Below, piece by piece: positions 7,584-15,754 of a stretch of DNA of 29,163 bases. The DNA is taken from the NCBI GenBank assembly GCA_946479785.1, contig CAMLHQ010000038.1:1-29163 (forward strand), in the 5' to 3' direction. The first letter of the stretch is position 1, and each line of letters begins with the position of its first letter. The notes under the pieces are model-generated. The model worked only from the letters and a program-made list of their open reading frames with translations, was not told the origin of the DNA and ran no database searches. A program made the translations under genes and the position numbers. This DNA comes from an uncultured Nitrospira sp. (lineage in GTDB: Bacteria > Nitrospirota > Nitrospiria > Nitrospirales > Nitrospiraceae).

Positions 7584-7636
7584 GTTCATCTTGTTGGTTT
7601 GGTTTTTTGGTTCTCAGCGAGACGAACAAGATGAAC
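7584..7636. repeat. 12-bp perfect inverted repeat between mlaA and kbl
   Basis: GTTCATCTTGTT (7584-7595) and AACAAGATGAAC (7625-7636) form a perfect 12-bp stem around a 29-base GGTTT-rich spacer. GGTT and AACC tracts flank the arms. It lies between two convergent stops and may end transcription from both sides, but neither side has a clean T-run. Confidence 0.7.
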
Positions 7637-7658
7637 CACATAAACCAGACAAACGTAT

Positions 7659-8849
7659 TTATTGAATCACGCCCAATTCTCTGCCGACTTTCGCAAACGC
7701 GGCGACGGCTCGTTCGAGCTGCTCGTGCGTATGGGCCGCCGACATTTGCACGCGGATTCTCGCCTGTCCCTCAGGCACGACGGGGTAACTGAACCCGACC
7801 ACATAGATACCTTCTTTCAACAACCGATCGGCCATGGAGGTGGCCAACGAGGCCTCGCTCAACATAACGGGAATAATCGGGTGGTCCCCGGGAATGAGGC
7901 GGAATCCAAGCTTGGTCAATCGCTCCCGAAAGAACCTCGCATTGTCACGCAGCGTTGCCCGTAAACTCTCCCCCTGTTCCACGAGCGCGAGGGCCTGCAA
8001 GGCTCCGGCGGCGACCGGCGGCGGCAGCGCATTCGAGAAGAGATAGGGGCGCGAGCGCTGGCGAAGCAGTTCGATTATCTCCGCCCGCCCCGTTGTGAAT
8101 CCTCCAGTCGCTCCGCCGAGTGCTTTGCCCAACGTGCTGGTGATGATCTCAATGCGATCGGCGACGCCGAGATGATCCGGGGTTCCTCGCCCTTTGTGTC
8201 CGAGAACGCCGGTGGCGTGACTGTCATCCACCATCACTGCGGCATCATACCGTTCCGACAGGTTGACGATGTGATCCAGTTTGGCCAGATCTCCGTCCAT
8301 TGAAAAAACACCGTCCGTGGCGATCACACGTAAGCGGCACTCGCGCGCCTCGTTGAGTTTGGCCTCTAATTCTTTCATGTCCGAGTGGGCATAGCGCAAT
8401 CGCTTGGCCTTACAAAGCCTGATGCCGTCGATCACGCTTGCATGGTTGAGCGCGTCGCTGATGACGGCGTCGCGTTCGTCTAACAGCACTTCGAATAGTC
8501 CTCCGTTGGCATCAAAGCAGGAACTATACAGAATGGTGTCATCGGTGCCCAAGAATGTGCTGATGGCCCGTTCGAGGCGTTTGTGGAGGTCCTGCGTTCC
8601 GCAGATGAATCGCACCGAGGCCATGCCGTAGCCGTAGTCCTGCAATCCTTCCATGGCCGCCTGTACGATCTGGGCATGATTGGCCAGGCCCAGATAGTTG
8701 TTGGCGCAGAGGTTCAGGACGTGGCCCTGTGTGACGCGGATATCCGCGCCTTGCGGGCTCAGCAGCTGCCGCTCGGATTTGTAGAGACCTTTCGTGCGGA
8801 TGTCGGCCAACTGTTGGCCAATAATCTTCTTCAGCGAGGAGTAAGCCAT
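7659..8849 (-). CDS. kbl: Glycine C-acetyltransferase (2-amino-3-ketobutyrate CoA ligase)
   Basis: This PLP enzyme cleaves 2-amino-3-oxobutanoate with CoA to glycine and acetyl-CoA. It is the second step of threonine degradation by the Tdh route. At 396 residues it has the usual length. The PLP lysine is K242 in [10 protein letters not shown]. Asp208 and His211 in VDDSHATG match the cofactor-binding site. [10 protein letters not shown] and [19 protein letters not shown] are Kbl signatures. The ATG at 8849 is preferred over the in-frame GTG at 8858; no strong Shine-Dalgarno is seen. tdh lies immediately upstream, with 54 bases between them, so the two enzymes are probably made together and channel the unstable intermediate. 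Related alpha-oxoamine synthases (BioF, HemA) are less likely given this context. Confidence 0.93.
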   Translation of the reverse strand: MAYSSLKKIIGQQLADIRTKGLYKSERQLLSPQGADIRVTQGHVLNLCANNYLGLANHAQIVQAAMEGLQDYGYGMASVRFICGTQDLHKRLERAISTFLGTDDTILYSSCFDANGGLFEVLLDERDAVISDALNHASVIDGIRLCKAKRLRYAHSDMKELEAKLNEARECRLRVIATDGVFSMDGDLAKLDHIVNLSERYDAAVMVDDSHATGVLGHKGRGTPDHLGVADRIEIITSTLGKALGGATGGFTTGRAEIIELLRQRSRPYLFSNALPPPVAAGALQALALVEQGESLRATLRDNARFFRERLTKLGFRLIPGDHPIIPVMLSEASLATSMADRLLKEGIYVVGFSYPVVPEGQARIRVQMSAAHTHEQLERAVAAFAKVGRELGVIQ

Positions 8850-8903
8850 GAAGCCCACCAGCAGGTTAGAGGCTTAAGGTAAGATGCTTGGCTTCAGCCT
8901 GCC

Positions 8904-9938
8904 TCACGGGAACAAGACGACCTTTCCGCACAGGCCTGACTTGATCAAGTCAAAGCCTTTGGCGAACTCACTCATGGGAAATGTGTGGGTCACGATCGGT
9001 TTGATGTTGAGTCCCGCCTTGAAAAGACCGGCCAGTCTGTACCAGGTACCAAACAGCCGTCGGCCGGTAATGCCATGGACCCGGATGCCCTTGAAGATGA
9101 TTTCGTTCGCGAGATCGCAGGTGATCGGGCCGGTGGGGATGCCGAAGAGCGTCACACGCCCGCCGTTCTTGACCGCGCTGAATGCTTGATGCAGGGCGGC
9201 AGGATTGCCGGACATTTCCAGCGAGGCATCGACCCCTTCGCCGGCGGTGATCTCGCGGATCGCGGCGGCGAGTGCTTCCGGCGTTTCGGTCTTCGCGTTC
9301 AATACATGGTCTGCGCCAACCTGCTTGGCCAGGGCTAAGCGGTATTCGCTGACGTCTGAGGCAATGATGGTCGCGGCTCCCGACGTTCGTGCGACGGCGG
9401 CCGCGAATAGGCCGGTCGGCCCGCAACCGGTAATCAGGACCGTGTGGCCGGTGAGGTCATCGACCAACGCCGCATCGACGGCGTTCCCGAGCGGTTCTTG
9501 AACCGATGCGAATTCCGGAGGAATAGCCGGGGAGGTCTGCCAGAGCACGTTTTCAGGCAGGACGACGTATTCCGCAAACGATCCGTCACGATCGACGCCG
9601 AGAATACGATAGTTGCGGCAGACATGCGCCTGGCCGGTTCGGCACTGAAAGCAAATGCCGCACGTGATATGGGATTCCGCAGCGACATAATCGCCCACCT
9701 TGACCAACGAGACGGCTGAGCCGACTTCCATGACTTCGCCGCACATTTCATGGCCGATAATCCGCGGCGGATGAATGCGGCTATGGGCCCAGGGGTCCCA
9801 ATTGTAAATATGGGCGTCGGTCCCACAGAGCGATGTCGCCTTCACGCGGATCACGGCATCGTGCGGCCCCGGAGTGGGATCGGGACATGTCGTCGCAGTC
9901 AATCCCGGCTGCGGGGACGTCTTGATCAGCGCGCGCAT
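8904..9938 (-). CDS. tdh: L-threonine 3-dehydrogenase
   Basis: Tdh oxidises L-threonine to 2-amino-3-oxobutanoate with NAD+, feeding Kbl encoded just downstream. The 344-residue protein is a zinc medium-chain dehydrogenase. It has catalytic-zinc residues Cys38 (SLCGTDAHIYNWD), His63 and Glu64 (GHEMCGE). The four structural-zinc cysteines are C93, C96, C99 and C107. A nucleotide-binding GCGPTGLFAA follows. The CGTDxHIYxWD segment distinguishes threonine dehydrogenase from other alcohol dehydrogenases. The frame is open for 146 more codons upstream, but the family N-terminus is MRALIK at 9938. A -10-like TACAAT ends six bases before this ATG, so the transcript may be leaderless. Confidence 0.93.
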   Translation of the reverse strand: MRALIKTSPQPGLTATTCPDPTPGPHDAVIRVKATSLCGTDAHIYNWDPWAHSRIHPPRIIGHEMCGEVMEVGSAVSLVKVGDYVAAESHITCGICFQCRTGQAHVCRNYRILGVDRDGSFAEYVVLPENVLWQTSPAIPPEFASVQEPLGNAVDAALVDDLTGHTVLITGCGPTGLFAAAVARTSGAATIIASDVSEYRLALAKQVGADHVLNAKTETPEALAAAIREITAGEGVDASLEMSGNPAALHQAFSAVKNGGRVTLFGIPTGPITCDLANEIIFKGIRVHGITGRRLFGTWYRLAGLFKAGLNIKPIVTHTFPMSEFAKGFDLIKSGLCGKVVLFP

Positions 9939-9944
9939 GTCACC

Positions 9945-9950
9945 ATTGTA
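9945..9950 (-). promoter_or_regulatory. Possible -10 element (TACAAT) directly before tdh
   Basis: On the minus strand TACAAT ends six bases before the tdh ATG, which would place transcription initiation at or next to the start codon. The matching -35 is poor. Confidence 0.3.
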
Positions 9951-10029
9951 TATCAGTCGACCCGACTTGCCTAACGGCTGAGGGAAAAACGGGTTGCGCA
10001 ACGATCGGCGGCCTAGGTAGGATGCCGTT

Positions 10030-11004
10030 ATGAAGGCTCTGTTCCACCGAAGCCTGATGCTCCTGGCAGGGGTGCTCTGCGTCACGCTGCCATTTTGGAT
10101 CACCGCTCTACCGGTCTCTCCCGCTTCATCCGCCACTGGTCCGGTCTCCCGCTGGGCTCGCTTTGAACTAAATGAGCGGGATTCACCTGGGGATCTGCAA
10201 ACCGGCAAACCCCTCACGCTGGCCATTACCTTGGGGGGAGTGGCTTCGGGCCCCATTCCCATTGTGGCGGTCTGCGAATCCATTCTCTTTGAACCGCAAA
10301 CGGTTACGCTCGAACCCGACGCCGAATCGTCGACACTCAAAGCAGAAGTCACACTCGAACCGATGCCGACGAGCCGCACCTCGGTGCATCAAAAAGCTGC
10401 TCGTATCCAAGTGACGTTCGCCCGATCCAGGCAGGAAAAGCTCGAACGGTTCATGAAGCGGATCGTCTACGTGACCTTGGATCGCCAGGAAGCTTCCAGC
10501 GATACGAGTGAACCATCTGCCGTGCGTCCGGAAGAGCCGTCCACCAGCGATCTCATCGTGGACGAAGTGCAACCGGACGTCGCGCCGGTGTCGGACGTCC
10601 AACTGGCCGAAGAAGATCTGATGCCGCTTGCCGACCCCGGACGGGAAAAAGCCTACTGGCAGCAGGTGAGTCTCCTGGTGAGCCGCAGCTGGGCCAAGCA
10701 GGTGCGCGGTGTCCGACGCGGCCCCAGTAGGGAAACCGTACGAGTCCGTTTCAAGCTCTATCCGAACGGGCGGGCGCAGTTGATCGAAATCGAGAAGGGG
10801 TCGGGGGCGCGCGAGATCGATGAAGCCGGCATTTACGCGGTAGTAAACGCGCAGCCGTTCCCTCCTCTGCCGGACGACTTAAGCGACGAAGCCGTCGACG
10901 TGCACGTCCGCATGAGGACCGGCGCGCGGGCGAAAGCCCGCGAAGCGCAGGCCGTCGGCAATCCGACGAATGCTAATCCGGAATCGCCGGCTCTCAAAAA
11001 ATAA
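10030..11004 (+). CDS. Secreted or membrane-anchored protein with a TonB/TolA C-terminal-like domain
   Basis: The 324-residue protein starts with a hydrophobic segment (residues ~8-30) that could be a signal peptide or an N-terminal anchor. Residues ~45-160 have no family I recognise, and an acidic low-complexity linker spans ~160-205. The last third (about 208-305) has the TonB/TolA C-terminal pattern: a helix YWQQVSLLVSRSW, strand VRVRFKLYPNGRAQLIEIEKGSG, then DEAGIYAVVNAQPFPPLPDD. Such domains contact outer-membrane partners. The Pro-Lys-rich spacer of classical TonB is absent, and no ExbBD genes are nearby, so a role in proton-motive-force transduction is not supported here. The gene is divergent from tdh, 91 bases apart. 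Confidence 0.7.
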   Translation: MKALFHRSLMLLAGVLCVTLPFWITALPVSPASSATGPVSRWARFELNERDSPGDLQTGKPLTLAITLGGVASGPIPIVAVCESILFEPQTVTLEPDAESSTLKAEVTLEPMPTSRTSVHQKAARIQVTFARSRQEKLERFMKRIVYVTLDRQEASSDTSEPSAVRPEEPSTSDLIVDEVQPDVAPVSDVQLAEEDLMPLADPGREKAYWQQVSLLVSRSWAKQVRGVRRGPSRETVRVRFKLYPNGRAQLIEIEKGSGAREIDEAGIYAVVNAQPFPPLPDDLSDEAVDVHVRMRTGARAKAREAQAVGNPTNANPESPALKK

Positions 11005-11019
11005 CGAAACCTCCGACAC

Positions 11020-11045
11020 GGCAGACGACAGGGCTGTCGGCTGCC
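11020..11045 (+). terminator. Hairpin after the TonB-like gene
   Basis: GGCAG-A-CGACA pairs with TGTCG-G-CTGCC, with one mismatch and a 4-base loop. No T-run follows, so termination is uncertain. Confidence 0.3.
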
Positions 11046-11066
11046 TGCGATGAAGGGGAATGGTCC

Positions 11067-11678
11067 ATGACGAGACGAATGATAAGCACGGGGTTGAGCC
11101 TGGCATTTTTCGGGCTGCTCTGGTGGCTGCCGCCTGTGGTTCATGCCGAACCGGCCCGATGGAACGTAGATCCCGAGCATTCGACAATTGAATTTCGAGT
11201 CGCGCACATGGTCGTGTCAAAAACGACTGGACACTTCACGGATTACCTAGGCTTCATCGACATGGATGCGGAGGCCGGCTCGGTGAAGGCCATCGAAGCC
11301 ACGATCAAAACAGCGTCCGTGAACACGAATCATGAGAAACGCGATGCCCATCTCCGGAATCCCGACTTCTTCGACGTGGAGAAGTATCCGACGATGACGT
11401 ACAAAATGAAAAGTTATAAGAAAACGGCGGAGGGGTATCAGGCCGTGGGGGAGTTGACACTGCGTGGAACGACGAAGGACATTACGCTGACGGGAAACTT
11501 CAACGGAGTGGCCAAGGATCCCCAGGGCAACTCGAGAGCAGGATTTAACGCGGAAGGGAAGCTGAATCGCAAAGATTTCGGCATGGTGTGGAGCAAAACA
11601 TTGGATAGCGGCGGGCTCGTGGTGGGGGACGACGTCTATATCAAGCTCGACGTCGAATGTATTAAGGCCAAGCCGTAG
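11067..11678 (+). CDS. YceI-family periplasmic protein
   Basis: The 203-residue protein begins with a signal peptide (cleavage probably after VVHA, residue ~27). The mature part is a full YceI lipocalin-like domain: WNVDPEHSTIEFRVAHMVVSKTTGHF, then HLRNPDFFDVEKYPTMTYK, LTLRGTTKDITLTGNF and LNRKDFGMVWSKTLDSGGLVVGDDV. Members bind polyisoprenoid-type lipids and are often linked to respiratory quinones or stress. The start is supported by AAGGGG ahead of the ATG. It lies 62 bases after the TonB-like gene in the same direction; a hairpin separates them, so co-transcription is uncertain. The bound ligand is unknown. Confidence 0.9.
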   Translation: MTRRMISTGLSLAFFGLLWWLPPVVHAEPARWNVDPEHSTIEFRVAHMVVSKTTGHFTDYLGFIDMDAEAGSVKAIEATIKTASVNTNHEKRDAHLRNPDFFDVEKYPTMTYKMKSYKKTAEGYQAVGELTLRGTTKDITLTGNFNGVAKDPQGNSRAGFNAEGKLNRKDFGMVWSKTLDSGGLVVGDDVYIKLDVECIKAKP

Positions 11679-11760
11679 AGCGCGCTTCGTGATCATGGGC
11701 ACCTGGTGCCGTCGACAATCGTTTTGTGAAATCGACCTGCCACCTTCTCCAGTTCCCTGA

Positions 11761-12783
11761 ATGAACATCGAGTCATCCACGATGAAAGCCATGGTTCTTG
11801 CGAGCACAGGGGCCGTGGACACCGGTCCGCTACAGATGAAAGACGTGCCCGTTCCCCAACCGGGACCGGAACAGGTGTTGGTCCAACTCACAGTCTGCGG
11901 CATCTGTCGAACCGATCTGCACGTCATTGAAGGTGAGCTTGAACGTCCCAAATTGCCACTCATTCCTGGGCATCAAGCGGTGGGGGTGATTAGCCGTGTC
12001 GGCACTGGTGTGACGAACCGCGCGGTGGGAGAGCGGGTTGGGATCGCTTGGTTGCAGGGCACGTGCGGGCAATGCGAGTTCTGCCGGAGCGGCAGGGAGA
12101 ATTTGTGTTTCGCTGCCCGCTTCACCGGCTATCAAGTCGACGGAGGATATGCAGAGTACGCGGTGGTGCCGGCCCCGTTTGCCTATCCGATTCCAGCAGT
12201 CTTTGCCGATGAAGAAGCGGCGCCGCTGCTCTGTGCCGGCATCATCGGGTACCGCGCGTTACGGTTGAGCGGCATTCGGCCCGGTCAGCGACTCGGTCTG
12301 TACGGATTCGGCGCCTCGGCCCACATTGCCATTCAGATCGCCCGGCATTGGGGATGTGAGGTCTATGTCTGTTCGATTAAGCCGCAGCATCAGGCGCTTG
12401 CCCGTGACATGGGTGCGACCTGGGTCGGCGGAGCATCGGATCCTCCCCCGGTCCCGTTGCAGGGGTCGATCATCTTTGCGCCGGCCGGTGAACTGGTCCC
12501 TCCGGCCCTGCGTGCGCTGGAGCGAGGCGGCACACTGGCTCTGGCTGGCATTCATATGAGCCCGATCCCGTCCCTCGATTACGATCGTGAAGTCTTCGGC
12601 GAACGGGTGATTCGCAGTGTGACGGCCAATACGAAACAAGACGGGCTCGATCTTCTGCGCGAAGCGGCGGCGATTCCGATCAGGCCGCGCACGCAGCGGT
12701 TCGCCTTGGAGCAAGCCAATCATGCCTTGCAGGCGCTGAAGACGGGCGCGATCAATGGCGCAGGAGTGTTGGCAATCCGATAG
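11761..12783 (+). CDS. Zinc-dependent alcohol dehydrogenase (AdhA-like)
   Basis: The 340-residue medium-chain dehydrogenase has the structural-zinc cysteines C102, C105, C108 and C116. The catalytic-zinc region is CGICRTDLH (Cys49, His54) and PGHQAVG (His71). Gln replaces the usual Glu after that His, as is common in one AdhA-like subgroup. The cofactor-binding loop is LYGFGASAHIAIQIA, a GxGxxxH-type variant of the Rossmann motif. The substrate is probably a primary alcohol or aldehyde, but the sequence does not decide this. The family usually begins at the MKAMVL ATG (11782). No Shine-Dalgarno favours either start. The neighbours do not suggest a pathway. Confidence 0.85.
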   Translation: MNIESSTMKAMVLASTGAVDTGPLQMKDVPVPQPGPEQVLVQLTVCGICRTDLHVIEGELERPKLPLIPGHQAVGVISRVGTGVTNRAVGERVGIAWLQGTCGQCEFCRSGRENLCFAARFTGYQVDGGYAEYAVVPAPFAYPIPAVFADEEAAPLLCAGIIGYRALRLSGIRPGQRLGLYGFGASAHIAIQIARHWGCEVYVCSIKPQHQALARDMGATWVGGASDPPPVPLQGSIIFAPAGELVPPALRALERGGTLALAGIHMSPIPSLDYDREVFGERVIRSVTANTKQDGLDLLREAAAIPIRPRTQRFALEQANHALQALKTGAINGAGVLAIR

Positions 12784-12856
12784 CCGGAGAATGTTTGAAG
12801 CAACTTCCGTCAGCCACGTCGGAAAGTCAACCGTGGCGTTGTGTTAAAGTGTGGCG

Positions 12857-13450
12857 ATGCGTCAATGTATGTTGATCATATGCGGGCTCGCGGTCTGGAT
12901 GGGAGCGAGCACTTCCGCGCTCGCGTTGGAATTTACCGCGGATCAGATTACTAAAATCGACGGCAGGACCCACAAGGCTTTTATCTATTATCGTGACCAG
13001 ATGTGGCGCATCGAGCATCACTCGATGGGGCCGGTCAACGTCAGCATCGTGCGCAAGGATAAGCAGGTCATCTGGTTGTTGTTGTCGCGGATGAAACATT
13101 TCAAAACGGTTCCGTACGATGCAGAACAGGATCTCCGGGTCACGGAATCGCTGGAGGGGGAAGTGTCGCGGCAGGAAATCGGCACCGAAATGCGCGAGGG
13201 CCACCCGACGATATTGTATGAAGTGACAACGAAACAGGGCGAACGGGTGGAGCAGTACTACCAGTGGGTCGCGACCGACATTCATTTTCCCATGAAGCTG
13301 GCTAAAAAAGACGGCAGTTGGATCGTCGAATATCAGCATGTGAAACTACGGGCCGTTTCGGATTATCTGTTCAATCTGCCCGTGAACTTTCAACCGCTCG
13401 AGGAATTTGATAAAGACCCAAGCGTGCAGCCAAAAGAGCAGGGGATGTAA
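12857..13450 (+). CDS. Periplasmic LolA-like / DUF4412-like protein
   Basis: The 197-residue protein has a signal peptide ending near ALAL (residue ~24). The rest is a run of beta-strand-like segments: EFTADQITKIDGRTHKAFIYYRDQMWRIE, IVRKDKQVIWLLLSRMKHFKTVPY and VEQYYQWVATDIHFPMKLAKKDGSW. This pattern resembles the LolA/LppX-like half-barrel seen in DUF4412 and outer-membrane lipoprotein-sorting proteins. I call it by fold impression only. The ATG at 12857 is preferred to the GTG at 12851. The SUMF1-domain gene starts 19 bases after the stop with a strong ribosome-binding site, so the two are probably one operon. The function is unknown; a lipid or lipoprotein carrier is one possibility. Confidence 0.7.
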   Translation: MRQCMLIICGLAVWMGASTSALALEFTADQITKIDGRTHKAFIYYRDQMWRIEHHSMGPVNVSIVRKDKQVIWLLLSRMKHFKTVPYDAEQDLRVTESLEGEVSRQEIGTEMREGHPTILYEVTTKQGERVEQYYQWVATDIHFPMKLAKKDGSWIVEYQHVKLRAVSDYLFNLPVNFQPLEEFDKDPSVQPKEQGM

Positions 13451-13469
13451 CACACAAGGAGGGTGAATC

Positions 13470-14411
13470 GTGCGAAGGTCAGGAATTGTAAGCAGTATGG
13501 TTGTCGCAGGGTTGATGGGCATGAGTGGTTTGGCGTCTGCATTGGATGTTGCTGATGTGACCAGAGAGTGGACACCCGAAGGGAAGAAACTTGCGACTGA
13601 GCGTGCCAAACTGCCGGCCCACGATGAAATGGTCCGCATCCCGGCAGGCACGTTCATCATGGGGAGCGACAAGAAAGTCGATCATAACTCCTACCAGCCC
13701 GAGTTTCCCCAGCGGAAAGTGTACCTTGATGCCTTTGAAATCGATAAATTTGAAGTGACGACTGTGCAGTTCTTAAAGTTCGTACTCGCCACCAACCGAG
13801 ATCCCCTCATCGACTGGCAATACGACGGCGGAAATTTCCAGGAAACGATGGTCAACCATCCGGTCATGCACGTCTCCTGGTACGACGCTGATGCCTATTG
13901 CAAGTGGGCCGGCAAGCGGTTGCCGACTTCTGCGGAGTGGGAGAAGGCGGCGCGAGGCGAGGACGGACGAATTTATCCCTGGGGAAATCAGCCCGCGGGA
14001 TTGAGCCGTGCCAACTTCGGCCGCACGGGATTGTCCGGACCAGTGCGCGATCGGCCGGAACGGCTGTTGCTGTATCCGCCCATTATCTCTGTCGACAAGT
14101 ACGAAAACGCCGTCAGCCCTTATGGCGTTTTTCAGATGGCCGGTAATGTCGCAGAATGGACAGCTGACTGGTACGACCCACATTATTACAAGACAGCACC
14201 TGACCGTAATCCAAAAGGACCTGAGAAGGGAACTCAGAAAGCCTTCCGCGGCGGCGGATGGATTGACAGTACGCCCTCAGTCAGGCCTGCTCAGCGGAAC
14301 GGAACTGAACCCAGCACGAAAATGAATTGGCTTGGGTTTCGCTGTGCGCGGGACGTCAAAGACACAGGAGAAGCCTCGGAAGCGAAGCCGGCGCAACCGA
14401 GTTCGCAGTAG
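13470..14411 (+). CDS. Exported SUMF1/FGE-fold protein, copy 1 (no catalytic cysteine pair)
   Basis: The 313-residue protein has a signal peptide (to about residue 24). A full sulfatase-modifying-factor (SUMF1) domain runs from ~52 to 300: MVRIPAGTFIMGS, DEFEV-like DKFEVTTVQF, HPVMHVSWYDADAYCKWAGKRLPTSAEWEKAARG, YPWGN, GVFQMAGNVAEWTADWYDPHYY and FRGGGW...LGFRCAR. True formylglycine-generating enzymes carry a Cys pair in the segment after RGG.W; here that stretch has none, so formylglycine formation is unlikely. Related proteins bind ligands or assist metalloenzyme maturation, and some sit next to nitrite reductase genes. The GTG start has AAGGAGG seven bases upstream. A paralogue lies at 15755-16573 on the other strand. 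Confidence 0.88.
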   Translation: MRRSGIVSSMVVAGLMGMSGLASALDVADVTREWTPEGKKLATERAKLPAHDEMVRIPAGTFIMGSDKKVDHNSYQPEFPQRKVYLDAFEIDKFEVTTVQFLKFVLATNRDPLIDWQYDGGNFQETMVNHPVMHVSWYDADAYCKWAGKRLPTSAEWEKAARGEDGRIYPWGNQPAGLSRANFGRTGLSGPVRDRPERLLLYPPIISVDKYENAVSPYGVFQMAGNVAEWTADWYDPHYYKTAPDRNPKGPEKGTQKAFRGGGWIDSTPSVRPAQRNGTEPSTKMNWLGFRCARDVKDTGEASEAKPAQPSSQ

Positions 14412-14431
14412 GCTAGTCGGACAGCTCCTAT

Positions 14432-15709
14432 TCAATCCTCGAGTTGTGTAAGCGACTTTGCTTGCCGGAGAGCGTGAACCTGCTCGCTGAATTCTTTGAC
14501 GAGAATGCCCATCTTGCCGTGCGATGGTTCAAAATCGACGGCCAGGTCGTAGTGCTTGAGGCGGTCGCTGGCCGTGGGGCCGATAGAAGCCACGACGAGT
14601 TTCTTGCAGCTTTCCCTGAACAATTCCGTTTTGCCTTCCTCTTCGACCAACTGCATGACGTGGTCGATCTGCGCGGCGTTGGTGATGAGCATGGCGTCGA
14701 TCTTGCCGTCGAGGATCTCTCCGATCGCGTGTTTTAACGGGCCGGTATCTTCCGGCAGCGCCCACCGATAAATGGGCACGGGGAACACTTCCGCGCCACG
14801 CCTTTTTAAATCCTCAATCATATCCGGGTTCGATATGCCGTACTCCTGGATGGCGATCTTCAATCCTTGCACGGGACGGTAGTAGTCGAGCGTGGCAATC
14901 ACATCCTGCCAGGTGTTGGGTTCCGGCACCGTAATATTCGCCTCAACGCCGATCGCCTTGAGCGCCGCCAGCGGTTTGGGACCACGCGTGACGAGGATAG
15001 TTTTTTTCAGCGCTTCGATCACCTCGGCCAGCGGATATCGGGTCTGAAGGACTTCGAAGAGGGCTTTGGTGCCCACGCCGGTCATCAAGATCAGAATGTC
15101 GACTTGGTGCAGGATCAGTTTCACGCCGAAGCGAAAGACGGCACCGTTGTCCTGAAGAGGAATCGGAATCTCACGAACCGCGGGTACGACCAGCGGGAGG
15201 CCGGCATTGCGTTCAATCAGTCGGGCCATCTCGGTCGCCATCCGGCTTTCGAACGATAACACCCGCAGTCCATGGAAATCGGCAGGTAAAGGGGGCGGTG
15301 CAGGCTCTTCGAGAACAGGTTCCGGTACGGGCTCAGCTGTCACTGGTGGCGCGGGCTTATCCGGCTCGCCGCAGATCGAGAGCAGCGCGACGATGTCTGC
15401 AGCCTCTTCCAGCAGCGCCTGAATGGGCTGATCCTGGTCGGTGCCGGCCGCGGCGAGCAATTCAAGCCAAAAGACACAATCATCGGCATCTCCCGAAGCG
15501 AGGTTACGGTTGCGGTGGAAATCGTCTTCCGACCAGGCTCGCGCGAGGGCGCGGCAGTTCGCCGCCAGCGTGGTGGCGGCCTTCACGAGCGGAGTTTGAA
15601 TGGCGAGCGTTTCCGGCGTCTTGGGGAGCGTCCCGAACAGCTTGAGAATGCCGATGGCAAACTGTTTGGTCTTGTTCCTGAGTTGATCTGTCTGGTCAGA
15701 TCCGGTCAT
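14432..15709 (-). CDS. HemD-like (uroporphyrinogen-III synthase fold) protein fused to an N-terminal four-helix-bundle domain
   Basis: The 425-residue protein has two parts joined by a Pro/Glu-rich linker (~115-143). Residues ~8-112 match the four-helix-bundle family of proteins encoded in 23S rRNA intervening sequences: LRNKTKQFAIGILKLFGTLP, ANCRALARAWSEDDF and the hallmark FWLELLAAAG. Residues ~147-415 match the HEM4/uroporphyrinogen-III synthase fold: GLRVLSFESR, LILMTGVGTKALF, ILVTRGPKPLAALKAIG, IAIQEYG, then LITNAAQIDHVMQL and VVASIGPTASDRL. HemD closes and inverts hydroxymethylbilane to uroporphyrinogen III in tetrapyrrole synthesis. No other hem gene is nearby and typical HemD is ~250 residues, so this may be a HemD-fold protein with a different role. 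The stop codons of this gene and of SUMF1 copy 1 are 20 bases apart. Confidence 0.8.
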   Translation of the reverse strand: MTGSDQTDQLRNKTKQFAIGILKLFGTLPKTPETLAIQTPLVKAATTLAANCRALARAWSEDDFHRNRNLASGDADDCVFWLELLAAAGTDQDQPIQALLEEAADIVALLSICGEPDKPAPPVTAEPVPEPVLEEPAPPPLPADFHGLRVLSFESRMATEMARLIERNAGLPLVVPAVREIPIPLQDNGAVFRFGVKLILHQVDILILMTGVGTKALFEVLQTRYPLAEVIEALKKTILVTRGPKPLAALKAIGVEANITVPEPNTWQDVIATLDYYRPVQGLKIAIQEYGISNPDMIEDLKRRGAEVFPVPIYRWALPEDTGPLKHAIGEILDGKIDAMLITNAAQIDHVMQLVEEEGKTELFRESCKKLVVASIGPTASDRLKHYDLAVDFEPSHGKMGILVKEFSEQVHALRQAKSLTQLED

Positions 15710-15754
15710 GACACGGTTGTACCATGACGAGTGTACGGTTCTCAGCGCAAACGA

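Noticed and set aside
9939..10379. A 146-residue N-terminal extension of tdh
   Set aside because: The frame is open by chance; it overlaps the divergent TonB-like gene, and threonine dehydrogenases begin at the MRALIK methionine.
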